Notes: a model not told the origin generated them from the sequence alone. A DNA stretch of 52,331 nt from Rhodospirillales bacterium (GCA_013203595.1 JABMNT010000237.1:1-52331); one strand, 5' to 3'; counted from the first letter of the stretch, positions 9,031 to 17,360 are shown. Translations and numbers: made by a program.

Positions 9031-9056
9031 ATATTGTATACATATGAATACAATAT
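9031..9056. promoter_or_regulatory. 26-bp near-perfect palindrome, probable GntR operator
   Basis: The arms ATATTGTAT (9031-9039) and ATACAATAT (9048-9056) are exact complements and the centre CATATG is itself palindromic; only the single base on each side of the centre mismatches. TTGTATACAA-like sequences are the usual target of FCD-type GntR regulators. It lies 74 nt before the GntR start (minus) and about 120 nt before the ThDP gene start (plus), in an AT-rich promoter region. Confidence 0.75.
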
Positions 9057-9112
9057 GGGAAGAGCAATAAATCACGAAGACGTCAGCCAAGGCTCGGCGA
9101 CGCCGATGTTTT

Positions 9113-9126
9113 TAAAACCGGTTTTA
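9113..9126. promoter_or_regulatory. 14-bp perfect palindrome before the ThDP operon
   Basis: TAAAACCGGTTTTA is a perfect palindrome with no spacer, about 50 nt upstream of the first gene of the plus-strand operon. It could be a second operator or a chance AT-rich element near the transcription start. Confidence 0.3.
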
Positions 9127-9174
9127 TTTTATAGCGCGATTAACCATCGCAATTGATCATGGGTGGATGGACGA

Positions 9175-10962
9175 ATGAAGAAGCGCACAGGCGGCGACTT
9201 GATAGCCGAGTTTTTGGTGGAAGAGGAAATTCCCTATGTTTTCGGGATTTGTGGGCATGGCAACGTCGGCCTGCTGGATTCGCTTTATGATGTGAAAGAC
9301 AAGGTCAGGCTGGTCTCGCCGCGTCATGAGCAGACGGCGGCGCATATGGCGGACGGGTTTTTTCGTGTCAGTCACAAACCGGCCGCGACCCTGACCTCGA
9401 CCGGTCCCGGTTCGGCCAACCTGATTATGGGCCTGGCCGTCGCCCAGACCGATTCGTCGGCGATTTATTCGATCACCGCCAATGTGCCTACCTCGCAGTT
9501 TAACCGGGGACCGTTCCAGGAACTGAACCGCCATCACCAGGCTGATTTCAACAATGTGATCAAGCCGGTAGTCAAAAGAAGTTTTCAGCCAACCCGGGTC
9601 GAGATGCTGCCGCTGGCCATGCGCCAGGCCGCAGCGACCATGACCAGCGGTCGGCCCGGCCCGGTAAATCTCGACGTTCCCTATAATCTGTTCATGGAAG
9701 AGGCCGACGAAAGCCTGAAGCTGGAACCGGCCTGGAAGGGATTCCTGTCGCGTCGCAGCGGAGCCAGCGAGGACGACGTTGCCAAGGCAACGGACTCGCT
9801 GCTGGCGGCCGAACGTCCGGTCCTGTTCATCGGCCACGGGGTCACCCTGTCCGAGGCATCGGCCGAACTGACGGCGCTTGTCAAACGGCTTTCCATCCCT
9901 GTCATCAGCTCGCCCAATGGCATGGGTTGCCTGCCCATGGGCGATGACCTGTCGCTCGGTTTTATCGGTCGCAACGGCGCCTATCCGGCCAACCAGGCCG
10001 GTCGCCATGCGGACCTGGTGATGGCTATCGGGGCGCGCTTCGATGACCGGTCCTCGTCGTCGTGGATGCCCGGTTATTCGTGGAATTTCCCCCATACCAA
10101 GCTTATTCATGTGGATGTTGATAACGACGAGATTGGCCGCAACTATGCCCCGGACCAGGGAATCCTGGCTGATGCCAAAGCCTTTCTTATCCAGATCCTG
10201 TCCGAACTGGACCGCCGCAATATCGATGCGACGCCGCGTTTGCCATCCTGGCAGAGTGACATCGCCGGATGGCGGGCGGAATGGCAGGCCTTCATCAAGC
10301 CGGGGTTCGAGACGCACAGTTCGCCGATTCGTCCCGAGCGCATTGTTGCAGACTGCCGGGCGGTGTTGCCGGACAATGCAATCATCTCGCTCGATTCAGG
10401 CATCCATCACAACTGGTTCATGCAGTTCTGGGAAGCCCGCCAGCCGCAAACCATGCTCAATACCTGGGGCTATTCCGGTATGGGCTTTGGCCCCAGTTCC
10501 ATATTGGGGGCCAAGCTGGCGGCCCCGGACCGGCCCTGTGTTTCGATTTGCGGAGACGGTGGTTTTACCATGGTGCCGCACGTTCTCTGTACGGCCGTGG
10601 AATATGACATCGCCGTGGTCTGGGTGGTCTGGAACAATTTCGCCTGGGCGGCGATCCGCGATCTGCAATATGCCTATTTTGACGGGCGCGAGATCGGCAC
10701 CGCGTTTTACAGAGGCGAGCAAAAAGAGCCTTACAACCCGGATTTTGCCCTGTGGGCGAAAGCCGCCGGTGTCGCCTCCTATACGGTTACCCGGTCGCAG
10801 GATTTTGCCGATGTCCTGAAACAGGCCGTGCAATTGAACAAGCCGGCACTTATCGATGTTCATGTTGATGCCGATATCCGCCCACCGGGCACAGGTGCCT
10901 GGTCATTGCCGCCGATCCCGCCCAAAGAACCGATTTTTGGCGGGCCGTGGCGTCCGGAATAA
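9175..10962 (+). CDS. Thiamine-diphosphate-dependent enzyme, acetolactate synthase-like
   Basis: ThDP enzyme of 595 aa with the three-domain layout of acetolactate synthase, glyoxylate carboligase and related decarboxylases. The activating Glu is in RHEQTAAHMADGFFR (about residue 50). The ThDP/Mg motif begins SICGDGGFTMVPHVLCTAVE and closes at the NNFAWAAIRD block. It joins or decarboxylates a 2-oxo acid. A GTG at 9163 would add four residues, but the ATG at 9175 is preferred (GGTGG about 8 nt upstream). First gene of the nine-gene operon to 17360; the GntR operator lies upstream. No ALS small subunit is nearby, arguing against branched-chain amino acid synthesis. Exact substrate unknown. Confidence 0.85.
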   Translation: MKKRTGGDLIAEFLVEEEIPYVFGICGHGNVGLLDSLYDVKDKVRLVSPRHEQTAAHMADGFFRVSHKPAATLTSTGPGSANLIMGLAVAQTDSSAIYSITANVPTSQFNRGPFQELNRHHQADFNNVIKPVVKRSFQPTRVEMLPLAMRQAAATMTSGRPGPVNLDVPYNLFMEEADESLKLEPAWKGFLSRRSGASEDDVAKATDSLLAAERPVLFIGHGVTLSEASAELTALVKRLSIPVISSPNGMGCLPMGDDLSLGFIGRNGAYPANQAGRHADLVMAIGARFDDRSSSSWMPGYSWNFPHTKLIHVDVDNDEIGRNYAPDQGILADAKAFLIQILSELDRRNIDATPRLPSWQSDIAGWRAEWQAFIKPGFETHSSPIRPERIVADCRAVLPDNAIISLDSGIHHNWFMQFWEARQPQTMLNTWGYSGMGFGPSSILGAKLAAPDRPCVSICGDGGFTMVPHVLCTAVEYDIAVVWVVWNNFAWAAIRDLQYAYFDGREIGTAFYRGEQKEPYNPDFALWAKAAGVASYTVTRSQDFADVLKQAVQLNKPALIDVHVDADIRPPGTGAWSLPPIPPKEPIFGGPWRPE

Positions 10963-10987
10963 ATCTATAAATCAGGGAGAGAAAATC

Positions 10988-11356
10988 ATGTCCGAGACTT
11001 ACAAAGCAAGCATACGCAATATTGCCGAAGAGCCCTGGCAGCAGTTTCCCGGGCATTTTGGCGGTGCCCTGTCGAAAGCCCTGGTCGGGCCGCAGACAAC
11101 CGGATCCCGGCAACTGGACTACCGCATATCCACTTACCAGCCGATGGCCTATGTGGAACTGCATTCGCACAAGGTGCAGGAGCAGGTTTATCATGTGCTG
11201 GACGGCGAAGGGCTGATGGAAATTGACGGCGAGAAAACCGTAGTTCGCAAGCATGACGTGATCTTCCTGCCGCCAGGGGTGCCGCATTCCATTGCCAATT
11301 CGGGCCTGACAGACCTGACCTTCATCGTGGTTACAACACCGATTGAAGACAAATAG
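10988..11356 (+). CDS. Cupin-domain protein
   Basis: Single-domain cupin of 122 aa. The first cupin motif has ELHSHKVQEQVYHVLDGEG with likely metal ligands H59, H61 and E65; the second is FLPPGVPHSIANSG with H100. Such small cupins act as metal-dependent isomerases, epimerases or dioxygenases on small acids, or as sugar-acid-binding helpers. The start is supported by AGGGAGAG upstream; the open frame extends further left only inside the preceding gene. It sits 25 nt after the ThDP gene and 37 nt before an SDR, clearly in the same operon. Confidence 0.85.
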   Translation: MSETYKASIRNIAEEPWQQFPGHFGGALSKALVGPQTTGSRQLDYRISTYQPMAYVELHSHKVQEQVYHVLDGEGLMEIDGEKTVVRKHDVIFLPPGVPHSIANSGLTDLTFIVVTTPIEDK

Positions 11357-11393
11357 ACAGCAACGTGACCAGTAAAAAGAAAAGGGGAGCAGT

Positions 11394-12104
11394 GTGAGCA
11401 AGAAAGTGGCTTTGGTATTTGGAGGATCGCGGGGGATTGGCGCGGCTTGTGTAAAGGCCCTGACCGACGCCGGGTTCGATCTGGCCTATACCTATGTGAG
11501 TAATCCACCTGCAACGGCGACGCCAGGGGTGAAAGCCTATGCGGCGGATATCCGTGACCTGGATGCGGTCGCCCGGGTGTTTGCCGATGTGGAAAAAGAT
11601 TTCGGTGCGGCCCCCACCTGTGTGGTTGCCAATGCCGGGATCAACGTGGCGCCGGGTCCGATTACCGGTTTTGATCCGGACGACTTCCGCAAGCTGGTTG
11701 ACGTCAATATTGTCGGTGCCTTCAATATTCTGACGGAAGCCGGCAAACGGGTCCCTGACGGCGGCACGATCATTGCCATCACCACATCCATGGTCCGCTT
11801 CGCACCACCCAATGGCGGCGCCTACACGGCGACCAAAGCCGCCGTTGAGTCCATGGTCCGCGCCATGTCGAAGGAACTGGCCAGCCGCCAGGTCCGGGTC
11901 AATGCGGTTGCCCCGGGGCCGGTTGATACGGACCTGTTCAGAATTGGCAAAAGCGATGAGGTGATTGCCAAAATGGCATCCTTCAGCCCGCTCAACAGAA
12001 TTGCCGATCCTTCGGAAATCGCCGAAGTGGTTAGTTTTCTGGCATCCGAAAAATCATCCTGGGTGCTGGGCCAGGTTGTGCAGCCGAACGGGGGCATGGT
12101 CTGA
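11394..12104 (+). CDS. Short-chain dehydrogenase/reductase (copy 1 of 2)
   Basis: Classical SDR of 236 aa that moves hydride between NAD(P)H and an alcohol/ketone. The cofactor motif GGSRGIG is at residues 10-16, NAG at 80-82, and the catalytic set is N105, S132, Y144 and K148. It starts at GTG (11394) behind an AAAGGGGAG ribosome site. A gap-free paralogue of the same length lies at 22745 (about 70% identical by hand count). Its stop overlaps the upstream ATG option of the next gene. The substrate is probably an oxo or hydroxy acid of the operon's pathway; FabG-like annotation would be generic only. Confidence 0.88.
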   Translation: MSKKVALVFGGSRGIGAACVKALTDAGFDLAYTYVSNPPATATPGVKAYAADIRDLDAVARVFADVEKDFGAAPTCVVANAGINVAPGPITGFDPDDFRKLVDVNIVGAFNILTEAGKRVPDGGTIIAITTSMVRFAPPNGGAYTATKAAVESMVRAMSKELASRQVRVNAVAPGPVDTDLFRIGKSDEVIAKMASFSPLNRIADPSEIAEVVSFLASEKSSWVLGQVVQPNGGMV

Positions 12105-12130
12105 TGGGTGGAACTGCCGAGGAGACGGAA

Positions 12131-12643
12131 ATGACCGAAACAAACTGGTCAAAGCAGCTATTGGAAACCTTCGTGGACGCCGGGGTGACGCTGTTTCCCT
12201 ATGTGCCGGACGCCGGCAACAAGCGGCTGATCGAGCATGTAAATGAAAAAAATGGAATCACATCCGTTCTGCTGACAACGGAAGAGGAAGGTATTGCCGT
12301 CGCCGCAGGTGCCGATCTGGTCGGCGGCAAGGCAGTGGTCTGCATGCAGTCTTCGGGGGTCGGCAACATTCCCAACTTCCTGTCTTTTGTTAAAGGCGGG
12401 CGCTTTCCGGTGCTGATGATGGTTACCATGCGCGGTGACTATGGCGAGGAAAACCCCTGGCAGTATCCCATGGGCCAGGCCGTGGAACCGATCCTGACGG
12501 CCATGGGGGTGCAGGTGATGAAGGTGGACAGTCTTGAAGAGCTAATGCCGGCAGCGCGGGCGGCCCTGTCGGCGGTTTTTGTCGCCGGCACATCCGTTGC
12601 CCTTGTCCTTACCCAGCGCTTTCTGGGCGCCAAGAAATTTTGA
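12131..12643 (+). CDS. Sulfopyruvate/phosphonopyruvate decarboxylase-like alpha subunit
   Basis: Pyrimidine-binding half (170 aa) of a split ThDP decarboxylase of the ComD/phosphonopyruvate-decarboxylase type. The activating Glu lies in LLTTEEEGIAVAAGADLVGG, followed by VVCMQSSGVGNIPNFLSF, both typical of this group. The ATG at 12131 has a good GGAG site six bases upstream; an ATG at 12104 (TGATG overlap with the SDR stop) would add nine residues. The beta half follows 14 nt downstream. In characterised members the enzyme decarboxylates sulfopyruvate or phosphonopyruvate to an aldehyde; here no sulfonate or phosphonate genes are nearby, so the substrate is probably another 2-oxo acid. Confidence 0.85.
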   Translation: MTETNWSKQLLETFVDAGVTLFPYVPDAGNKRLIEHVNEKNGITSVLLTTEEEGIAVAAGADLVGGKAVVCMQSSGVGNIPNFLSFVKGGRFPVLMMVTMRGDYGEENPWQYPMGQAVEPILTAMGVQVMKVDSLEELMPAARAALSAVFVAGTSVALVLTQRFLGAKKF

Positions 12644-12657
12644 CGGGAGTTAATGAA

Positions 12658-13248
12658 ATGGCGCAAATTACCCTGGACCGGCGTGAGGTTCTTGCAAAAA
12701 TATTCCCAGACCCTGACAGTTATCTGTTCATATCGGGTTTGGCCGGATCATCACGCGATGCGGCGGGCCTGACCAAGGACGGAGCGCATCTTTATTCCAT
12801 GGCAGGTGCCATGGGAGCAGCCGCGTCAACCGGACTTGGTGTCGCCATGGCGGCGGCGGATCGCAAGGTTGCGGTGATCACCGGCGACGGGGAACTGCTG
12901 ATGAATGTCGGCTCCCTGGCGACCATCGCCACCATCGGCCCCGGCAATCTTTCGATTGTCTGTATTGATAACGGCTGCCACGGTGAAACCGGTGGACAGA
13001 CCGGCCATACGTCGAACAGGACCGACCTGGCGATGATGGCGAAGGGTGCCGGAATTTCATCAATCATGACCGTTGCAACAGCCAGTGATCTGGAAGCGGT
13101 TGCAGGATTTCTGGCCGAGACGCCGGGTCCGCATTTTGTGCTGGTCAAGGTCAAGGACGGGCCGCCGACCGTATACAGGCGCAACCTGGATTTGGCCGAG
13201 TGCCGTATTCGGTTCCGCAATGGCTTTCAGCAATCGAGCCCGGCTTGA
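12658..13248 (+). CDS. Sulfopyruvate/phosphonopyruvate decarboxylase-like beta subunit
   Basis: ThDP-diphosphate-binding half (196 aa), partner of the gene just upstream. The motif starts GDGELLMNVGSLATIA and ends with SIVCIDNGCHGETGGQ, giving the GDG...N Mg-ThDP signature. Start MAQITLDRREV at 12658 has GGGAG eight bases upstream; an in-frame TTG at 12640 is less likely. Together the two halves form one active site across the subunit interface, in the cytoplasm. The product would be an aldehyde, which the aldehyde dehydrogenase at 23565 could oxidise. Confidence 0.85.
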   Translation: MAQITLDRREVLAKIFPDPDSYLFISGLAGSSRDAAGLTKDGAHLYSMAGAMGAAASTGLGVAMAAADRKVAVITGDGELLMNVGSLATIATIGPGNLSIVCIDNGCHGETGGQTGHTSNRTDLAMMAKGAGISSIMTVATASDLEAVAGFLAETPGPHFVLVKVKDGPPTVYRRNLDLAECRIRFRNGFQQSSPA

Positions 13249-13272
13249 GTTTGGAATTAAGGTGACATCAAG

Positions 13273-13956
13273 GTGACAGATAAATCCGGACCCCACGGTA
13301 TCCTGGCGATTTGGCACGACATGGTTGCCGACCATGAGCAGGCTGTGAACAACTGGTACAACCATGAACATCACTCAGAAAGGCTGGGTATCCCCGGCTT
13401 TCATTCGGCCCGTCGCCATCGGGCGCTGGCCGGCGAACCCGGCTATTTTGTGTTCTATGAAACCGATGATCCTTCCGTTCTGGAATCCCGGGCCTATCTG
13501 GACCGGGTCGACAATCCGTCGCCGTTAACCCGGTTGATGATGCCCCATTACCGCCATACCAGCCGTCTGGTCTGCGAGCGCGCACAGCGGTTTGGCGATG
13601 GCCATGGCGGGTTCGTGCAGACCATGCGCTGTGTCGGCGAAGATTTTGCCGGGCCTGCGGCGGCGCAAGGCCTTGCCGCCCGGGCCGAGGCGGCGCTTGC
13701 AGAGCCCGGGATTGTCAGTGTCGAGATCTGGAATCTTGATCCGTTGCGCACTGGTGTTCCGACAAAGGAGAAGAAAATTCGCGGTGAGCCGGATCAGATG
13801 GCGGACGGGGTCATCATGGTTAGCGGCAACGATGCGGCACAGGTCACGGCTGCGGGACAAAAGCATTTTGATCCCGCGGCTTTACAGACCGACCGCCTGG
13901 TTCAGGGACCGCCCGACAGCGGTCTGTATCAACTGATCTTCACCATGGGGGGCTAG
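13273..13956 (+). CDS. EthD/ferredoxin-fold-like protein of unknown function
   Basis: A 227-residue cytoplasmic protein that starts with GTG (13273; AAGG just upstream). It opens with GILAIWHDMVADHEQAVNNW and NHEHHSERLGIPGFHSARRH, a pattern like the dimeric alpha-beta-barrel (EthD/DUF4286-like) proteins, where W/Y-NxEH-xERL marks a small-molecule pocket. A second such half seems to begin near residue 110 (GGFVQTMRC) and ends at the C terminus (LYQLIFTMGG). Members are often linked to catabolic operons with no proven role. It lies 24 nt after the decarboxylase beta gene and 4 nt before the epimerase. Confidence 0.65.
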   Translation: MTDKSGPHGILAIWHDMVADHEQAVNNWYNHEHHSERLGIPGFHSARRHRALAGEPGYFVFYETDDPSVLESRAYLDRVDNPSPLTRLMMPHYRHTSRLVCERAQRFGDGHGGFVQTMRCVGEDFAGPAAAQGLAARAEAALAEPGIVSVEIWNLDPLRTGVPTKEKKIRGEPDQMADGVIMVSGNDAAQVTAAGQKHFDPAALQTDRLVQGPPDSGLYQLIFTMGG

Positions 13957-13960
13957 GCGC

Positions 13961-14923
13961 ATGAGCCGACACATACTGGTTACCGGCGCCTCCGGTTTTA
14001 TCGGGCTGGCCCTGTGCAAGGCACTGGCTGGCCGTGGCGACCGGGTTACCGCGCTTGATATGCACATCGGTTCAGGTTTAAGCCAGTTGGCAGAGGCCAA
14101 CAAAGCGGTTGTCCCCCGGATCTGTGAAATTACCGAGTGGTCGTCTCTGGTCGAGATCATCAAGCAATCACCACCCGACGGGATCATCCATTGTGCGGCC
14201 ATTGTTGGCGTTCTTGCCTCCGTGCAGGCACCGTTGCGCACCATGCAGGTCAATGTGGAAGGATCGATTAATCTGTTTGAAGCGGCCCGCCTGTTCGACG
14301 TCAAACGGATCATCCACATGAGTTCCGAAGAAACCTATGGTCATTTTCAAGAGCCGGCCATTGATGAAAGCCATGCCCAGAACCCGCTCATGCCCTATGG
14401 CATTTCCAAGCTGACGGTCGAACATCTGGCGCGCAGTTATCAGGCCATGTACGGCACCGAAATTACCCATATGCGGACCTGCTGGGTGTATGGGCCGGGA
14501 CTGCCGCGGCAACGTGTTCCCAAGATTTTTGTCGATGCCGCCGTCCATGGAACCGCCTGCCATCTGCCCTGGGGGGCCGACATGGTTGTTGACCATACCT
14601 ATATTGATGATGTTGTTGACGGGGTTCTGCTGGCCCTGGATCAGACCTCCTGCCCGCACGACGCCTATAATCTGGGAAGCGGTGCGGCGACCCGGTTGGC
14701 GGACATGGTCGATATTGTTAAGGAACTGGTGCCCGGCGCCGACATTTCGGCCGGTCCGGGTGAGTATGCACACGGATTTGCCAACGGCTCGGCGCTTGCC
14801 GTCAGAAAAGGCGCGCTGATAGTCGAGAGGGCGCGCAGGGATCTGGGTTATGTGCCAAAGTTCACCATGAAGAGCGGGCTCGCCGCCTATATTGAAGCCA
14901 CACGAAAATCCGGGGATCTTTGA
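13961..14923 (+). CDS. NAD-dependent epimerase/dehydratase family protein
   Basis: Extended SDR of 320 aa. The Rossmann motif VTGASGFIGLALCKAL is at residues 5-20; the active site is marked by MSSEETYG (about 119-126) and YGISK (Tyr/Lys about 143-147), and substrate-side blocks include CWVYGPGLPRQRVPK and DHTYIDDVVDGVLLAL. The family handles nucleotide sugars or, in catabolic operons, hydroxy-acid or lactone intermediates. It starts 4 nt after the preceding stop and its own stop touches the tcuA-like ATG, so it is inside the operon. No glycosyltransferases are near, so a catabolic substrate is more likely than cell-wall sugar. Confidence 0.82.
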   Translation: MSRHILVTGASGFIGLALCKALAGRGDRVTALDMHIGSGLSQLAEANKAVVPRICEITEWSSLVEIIKQSPPDGIIHCAAIVGVLASVQAPLRTMQVNVEGSINLFEAARLFDVKRIIHMSSEETYGHFQEPAIDESHAQNPLMPYGISKLTVEHLARSYQAMYGTEITHMRTCWVYGPGLPRQRVPKIFVDAAVHGTACHLPWGADMVVDHTYIDDVVDGVLLALDQTSCPHDAYNLGSGAATRLADMVDIVKELVPGADISAGPGEYAHGFANGSALAVRKGALIVERARRDLGYVPKFTMKSGLAAYIEATRKSGDL

Positions 14924-16315
14924 ATGGCCATTAACTCACATAGCTATGACGTGGTCATCATCGGTGGCGGTAACGCCGGGCTTTGCGCCGCCATGACGGC
15001 TGCTGAAACCGGTGCCAAGGTCGCGGTTCTGGAAGGAGCACCCATCCATTTCCGGGGCGGCAACTCCCGTCACACCCGCAATTTCCGTTGTATGCATCAG
15101 GGGCCCGTATCGGTGCTGACCGAAGCTTACGGGGAGGCCGAGTATTTCGACGATCTGATGAAAGTCACCGGGGGTAAAACCGATGAGCGACTAGCGCGTA
15201 TGGTCATCCGCAACTCAGAAGAATGCCTGCCGTGGATGCAGGCGCACGGGGTGCGGTTTCAGCCGTCGCTGACCGGTACCCTGTCGCTGTCGCGGACCAA
15301 CGCTTTTTTTCTGGGCGGCGGCAAGGCGCTGATGAATGCCTATTACCTGACTGCCCAGCAGTTGGGTGTGGATGTTTATTACGAGGCTTCGGTCACCCAT
15401 CTGCGCCTCGACGGCGATCATGTGGCGGCGGTTGAGGTCAGTTACGAAGGCAAGACCGAAGTGGTTGCCGCCAAATCCTTTGTTGTCGCCGCTGGTGGTT
15501 TCCAGAGTGATCTTGACTGGCTGGCTGATGCCTGGGGACCGGCAGCCCGTAATTTCCTGATCCGCGGCACGCCTTATAACAAAGGGGTGGTCCTGCGCGA
15601 TCTGCTTGACCAGGGCGCGAAATCGGTTGGCGATCCGACCCAGTGCCATGCGGTTGCCATCGATGGCCGTTCACCCAAATTCGACGGCGGTATTGTCACC
15701 CGTCTGGACTGTGTTCCGTTTTCCGTTGTTGTCAATAAAAGCGCTGAGCGGTTTTATGATGAAGGCGAGGATGTCTGGCCCAAGCGCTACGCGATCTGGG
15801 GCCGACTGGTCGCGGCACAACCGGACCAGATCGCCTATTCGATTATTGATTCGAAATCGCTTGAGCTGTTTATGCCGTCGGTGTTTCCGCCCCTTGTCGC
15901 CGACACGATCGGCGAACTGGCGCTCATGCTGGGTTTGCCGGCTCAGCAGTTGCAAGCAACCATCGACGCCTTCAATGGCGCCTGCCGGGACGGCAACTTT
16001 CACCCGACCACCCTTGATGGGCTGGCCACCGAAGGCCTTGATCCGCCAAAAACCAACTGGGCACGGCCGATTGATCAGCCGCCGTTCTACGGCTATAGCC
16101 TGCGGCCGGGAGTGACCTTTACCTATCTGGGCCTTGATGTGGATGAAAATGCCCAGATTCAGGGCGCCAACGGTCCGATCCGCAATTTATGGGCGGCTGG
16201 CGAGACCATGGCGGGCTCCATACTGGGGCAGGGATATCTGGCCGGGTTCGGGATGACCATTGGCACGGTGTTCGGCCGTATTGCCGGGCGGGAGGCTGCA
16301 GCACATGTCCATTGA
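14924..16315 (+). CDS. tcuA: FAD-dependent tricarballylate dehydrogenase-like protein (TcuA type)
   Basis: Flavoprotein of 463 aa, the usual TcuA length. FAD motif VVIIGGGNAGLCAAMTAAE at about 10-28; RGGNSRHTRNFRCMH is the TcuA-specific block after the second strand; C-terminal GETMAGSILGQGYLAGFGMTIG binds FAD. TcuA oxidises tricarballylate to cis-aconitate and passes electrons to TcuB. It directly abuts the epimerase stop and overlaps tcuB by 11 nt. TcuC (transporter) and TcuR are absent here, and the surrounding genes differ from the Salmonella tcu operon, so the substrate may be a different polycarboxylate. Confidence 0.85.
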   Translation: MAINSHSYDVVIIGGGNAGLCAAMTAAETGAKVAVLEGAPIHFRGGNSRHTRNFRCMHQGPVSVLTEAYGEAEYFDDLMKVTGGKTDERLARMVIRNSEECLPWMQAHGVRFQPSLTGTLSLSRTNAFFLGGGKALMNAYYLTAQQLGVDVYYEASVTHLRLDGDHVAAVEVSYEGKTEVVAAKSFVVAAGGFQSDLDWLADAWGPAARNFLIRGTPYNKGVVLRDLLDQGAKSVGDPTQCHAVAIDGRSPKFDGGIVTRLDCVPFSVVVNKSAERFYDEGEDVWPKRYAIWGRLVAAQPDQIAYSIIDSKSLELFMPSVFPPLVADTIGELALMLGLPAQQLQATIDAFNGACRDGNFHPTTLDGLATEGLDPPKTNWARPIDQPPFYGYSLRPGVTFTYLGLDVDENAQIQGANGPIRNLWAAGETMAGSILGQGYLAGFGMTIGTVFGRIAGREAAAHVH

Positions 16316-17360
16316 GACTCTTGAAGAAGCCCGCCGCCAGGTAAATATCTGCAATGCCTGCCGCTACTGCGAAGGCTATTGTTCGGTGTTCCCGGCGATT
16401 AACGCCAAGCGCCAGTTCAGCGATGGTGACATCACCCAGCTGGCCAACCTCTGCCATGGCTGCCGCGGCTGTTTTTACGCCTGCCAGTATACGGAACCCC
16501 ATGAGTTTGCCATTAATCTGCCGCGCATCCTGGACGAAGTGCGTCAGGACAGCTGGCAGGAGATGGTTTACCCGAAGACCTTCGCCCGGTCTTTCCATCG
16601 ACACGGCGTTGCCATTGCACTGGCCCTGATCGCCGGCATCGGCTTTCTGATCTGGGCCATGAAGACTTATGGCGGATCTGGCGGCGACGGCTTTTATGCC
16701 CTGATGTCACATAATGTCATGGTCGCGTTGTTCCTGCCGGCCTTTCTGTTGCCGTTCGCCCTGATCGCAGCCAGCTTGCGCAGTTACTGGCGCAGGGTCG
16801 ACGGGCAACCGGTTAAATGGGCCCAGGTCCGTGCCGCCTTTGCCTCTGCCGCGGCCATGAAAAACCTGTCCGGCGGCCACGGCGACGGCTGTAATTTCGA
16901 GGAAAAGGAGCGCTTCACGCGCTTGCGCAAACATCTTCATCACGCCACCATGTACGGGTTTCTGCTGTGTTTTGCGGCAACCAGTGTGGCGACCCTGATG
17001 CATTATGTGTTTGATATGCCAGCCCCCTACGGGCCCTTCGATCTGCCTAAATTGCTGGGTGTTCCCGGCGGCATACTGCTCAGCCTCGGCACCCTGGGCC
17101 TGGCTGCACTGAAGCTGAAAGCGGATAAGGATTTATCCGACCGCCGGGTCTGGGGTGGCGAAATGGCCTTTGTTCTGCTGCTGTTTTTCGTCAGCACCAG
17201 CGGCCTGGCGCTTTATTATTTCGGTCAGTCGGTCTGGCTGGCGGAACTTCTGGCGGTCCATCTGGGCAGCGTTTTCGCGTTTTTCCTGCTGACCCCCTAT
17301 ACCAAGATGGTTCACGGCTTTTTCCGGCTGGCGGCGCTGGTCCGCGACGCCCAGCGGTAG
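16305..17360 (+). CDS. tcuB: Tricarballylate utilisation 4Fe-4S membrane protein (TcuB type)
   Basis: Iron-sulfur membrane protein (351 aa) that takes electrons from the TcuA flavin and gives them to the quinone pool. Two cysteine sets at the N terminus, C16-C19-C22-C26 and C50-C53-C56-C60, fit two [4Fe-4S] clusters; about six membrane helices follow with conserved His residues (for example HLHHATMYG and HLGSVF), which could hold haem b. Start MSIETLEEARRQ at 16305 with GGAGG nine bases upstream. Last gene of the operon; a gap of more than 500 nt follows with no obvious terminator. Confidence 0.88.
   Translation: MSIETLEEARRQVNICNACRYCEGYCSVFPAINAKRQFSDGDITQLANLCHGCRGCFYACQYTEPHEFAINLPRILDEVRQDSWQEMVYPKTFARSFHRHGVAIALALIAGIGFLIWAMKTYGGSGGDGFYALMSHNVMVALFLPAFLLPFALIAASLRSYWRRVDGQPVKWAQVRAAFASAAAMKNLSGGHGDGCNFEEKERFTRLRKHLHHATMYGFLLCFAATSVATLMHYVFDMPAPYGPFDLPKLLGVPGGILLSLGTLGLAALKLKADKDLSDRRVWGGEMAFVLLLFFVSTSGLALYYFGQSVWLAELLAVHLGSVFAFFLLTPYTKMVHGFFRLAALVRDAQR

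Noticed and set aside
9157-10317. A 386-codon open frame antisense to the ThDP enzyme gene
   Set aside because: Its translation is rich in Arg, His and Gly, resembles no family, and mirrors the GC pattern of the real gene on the other strand.
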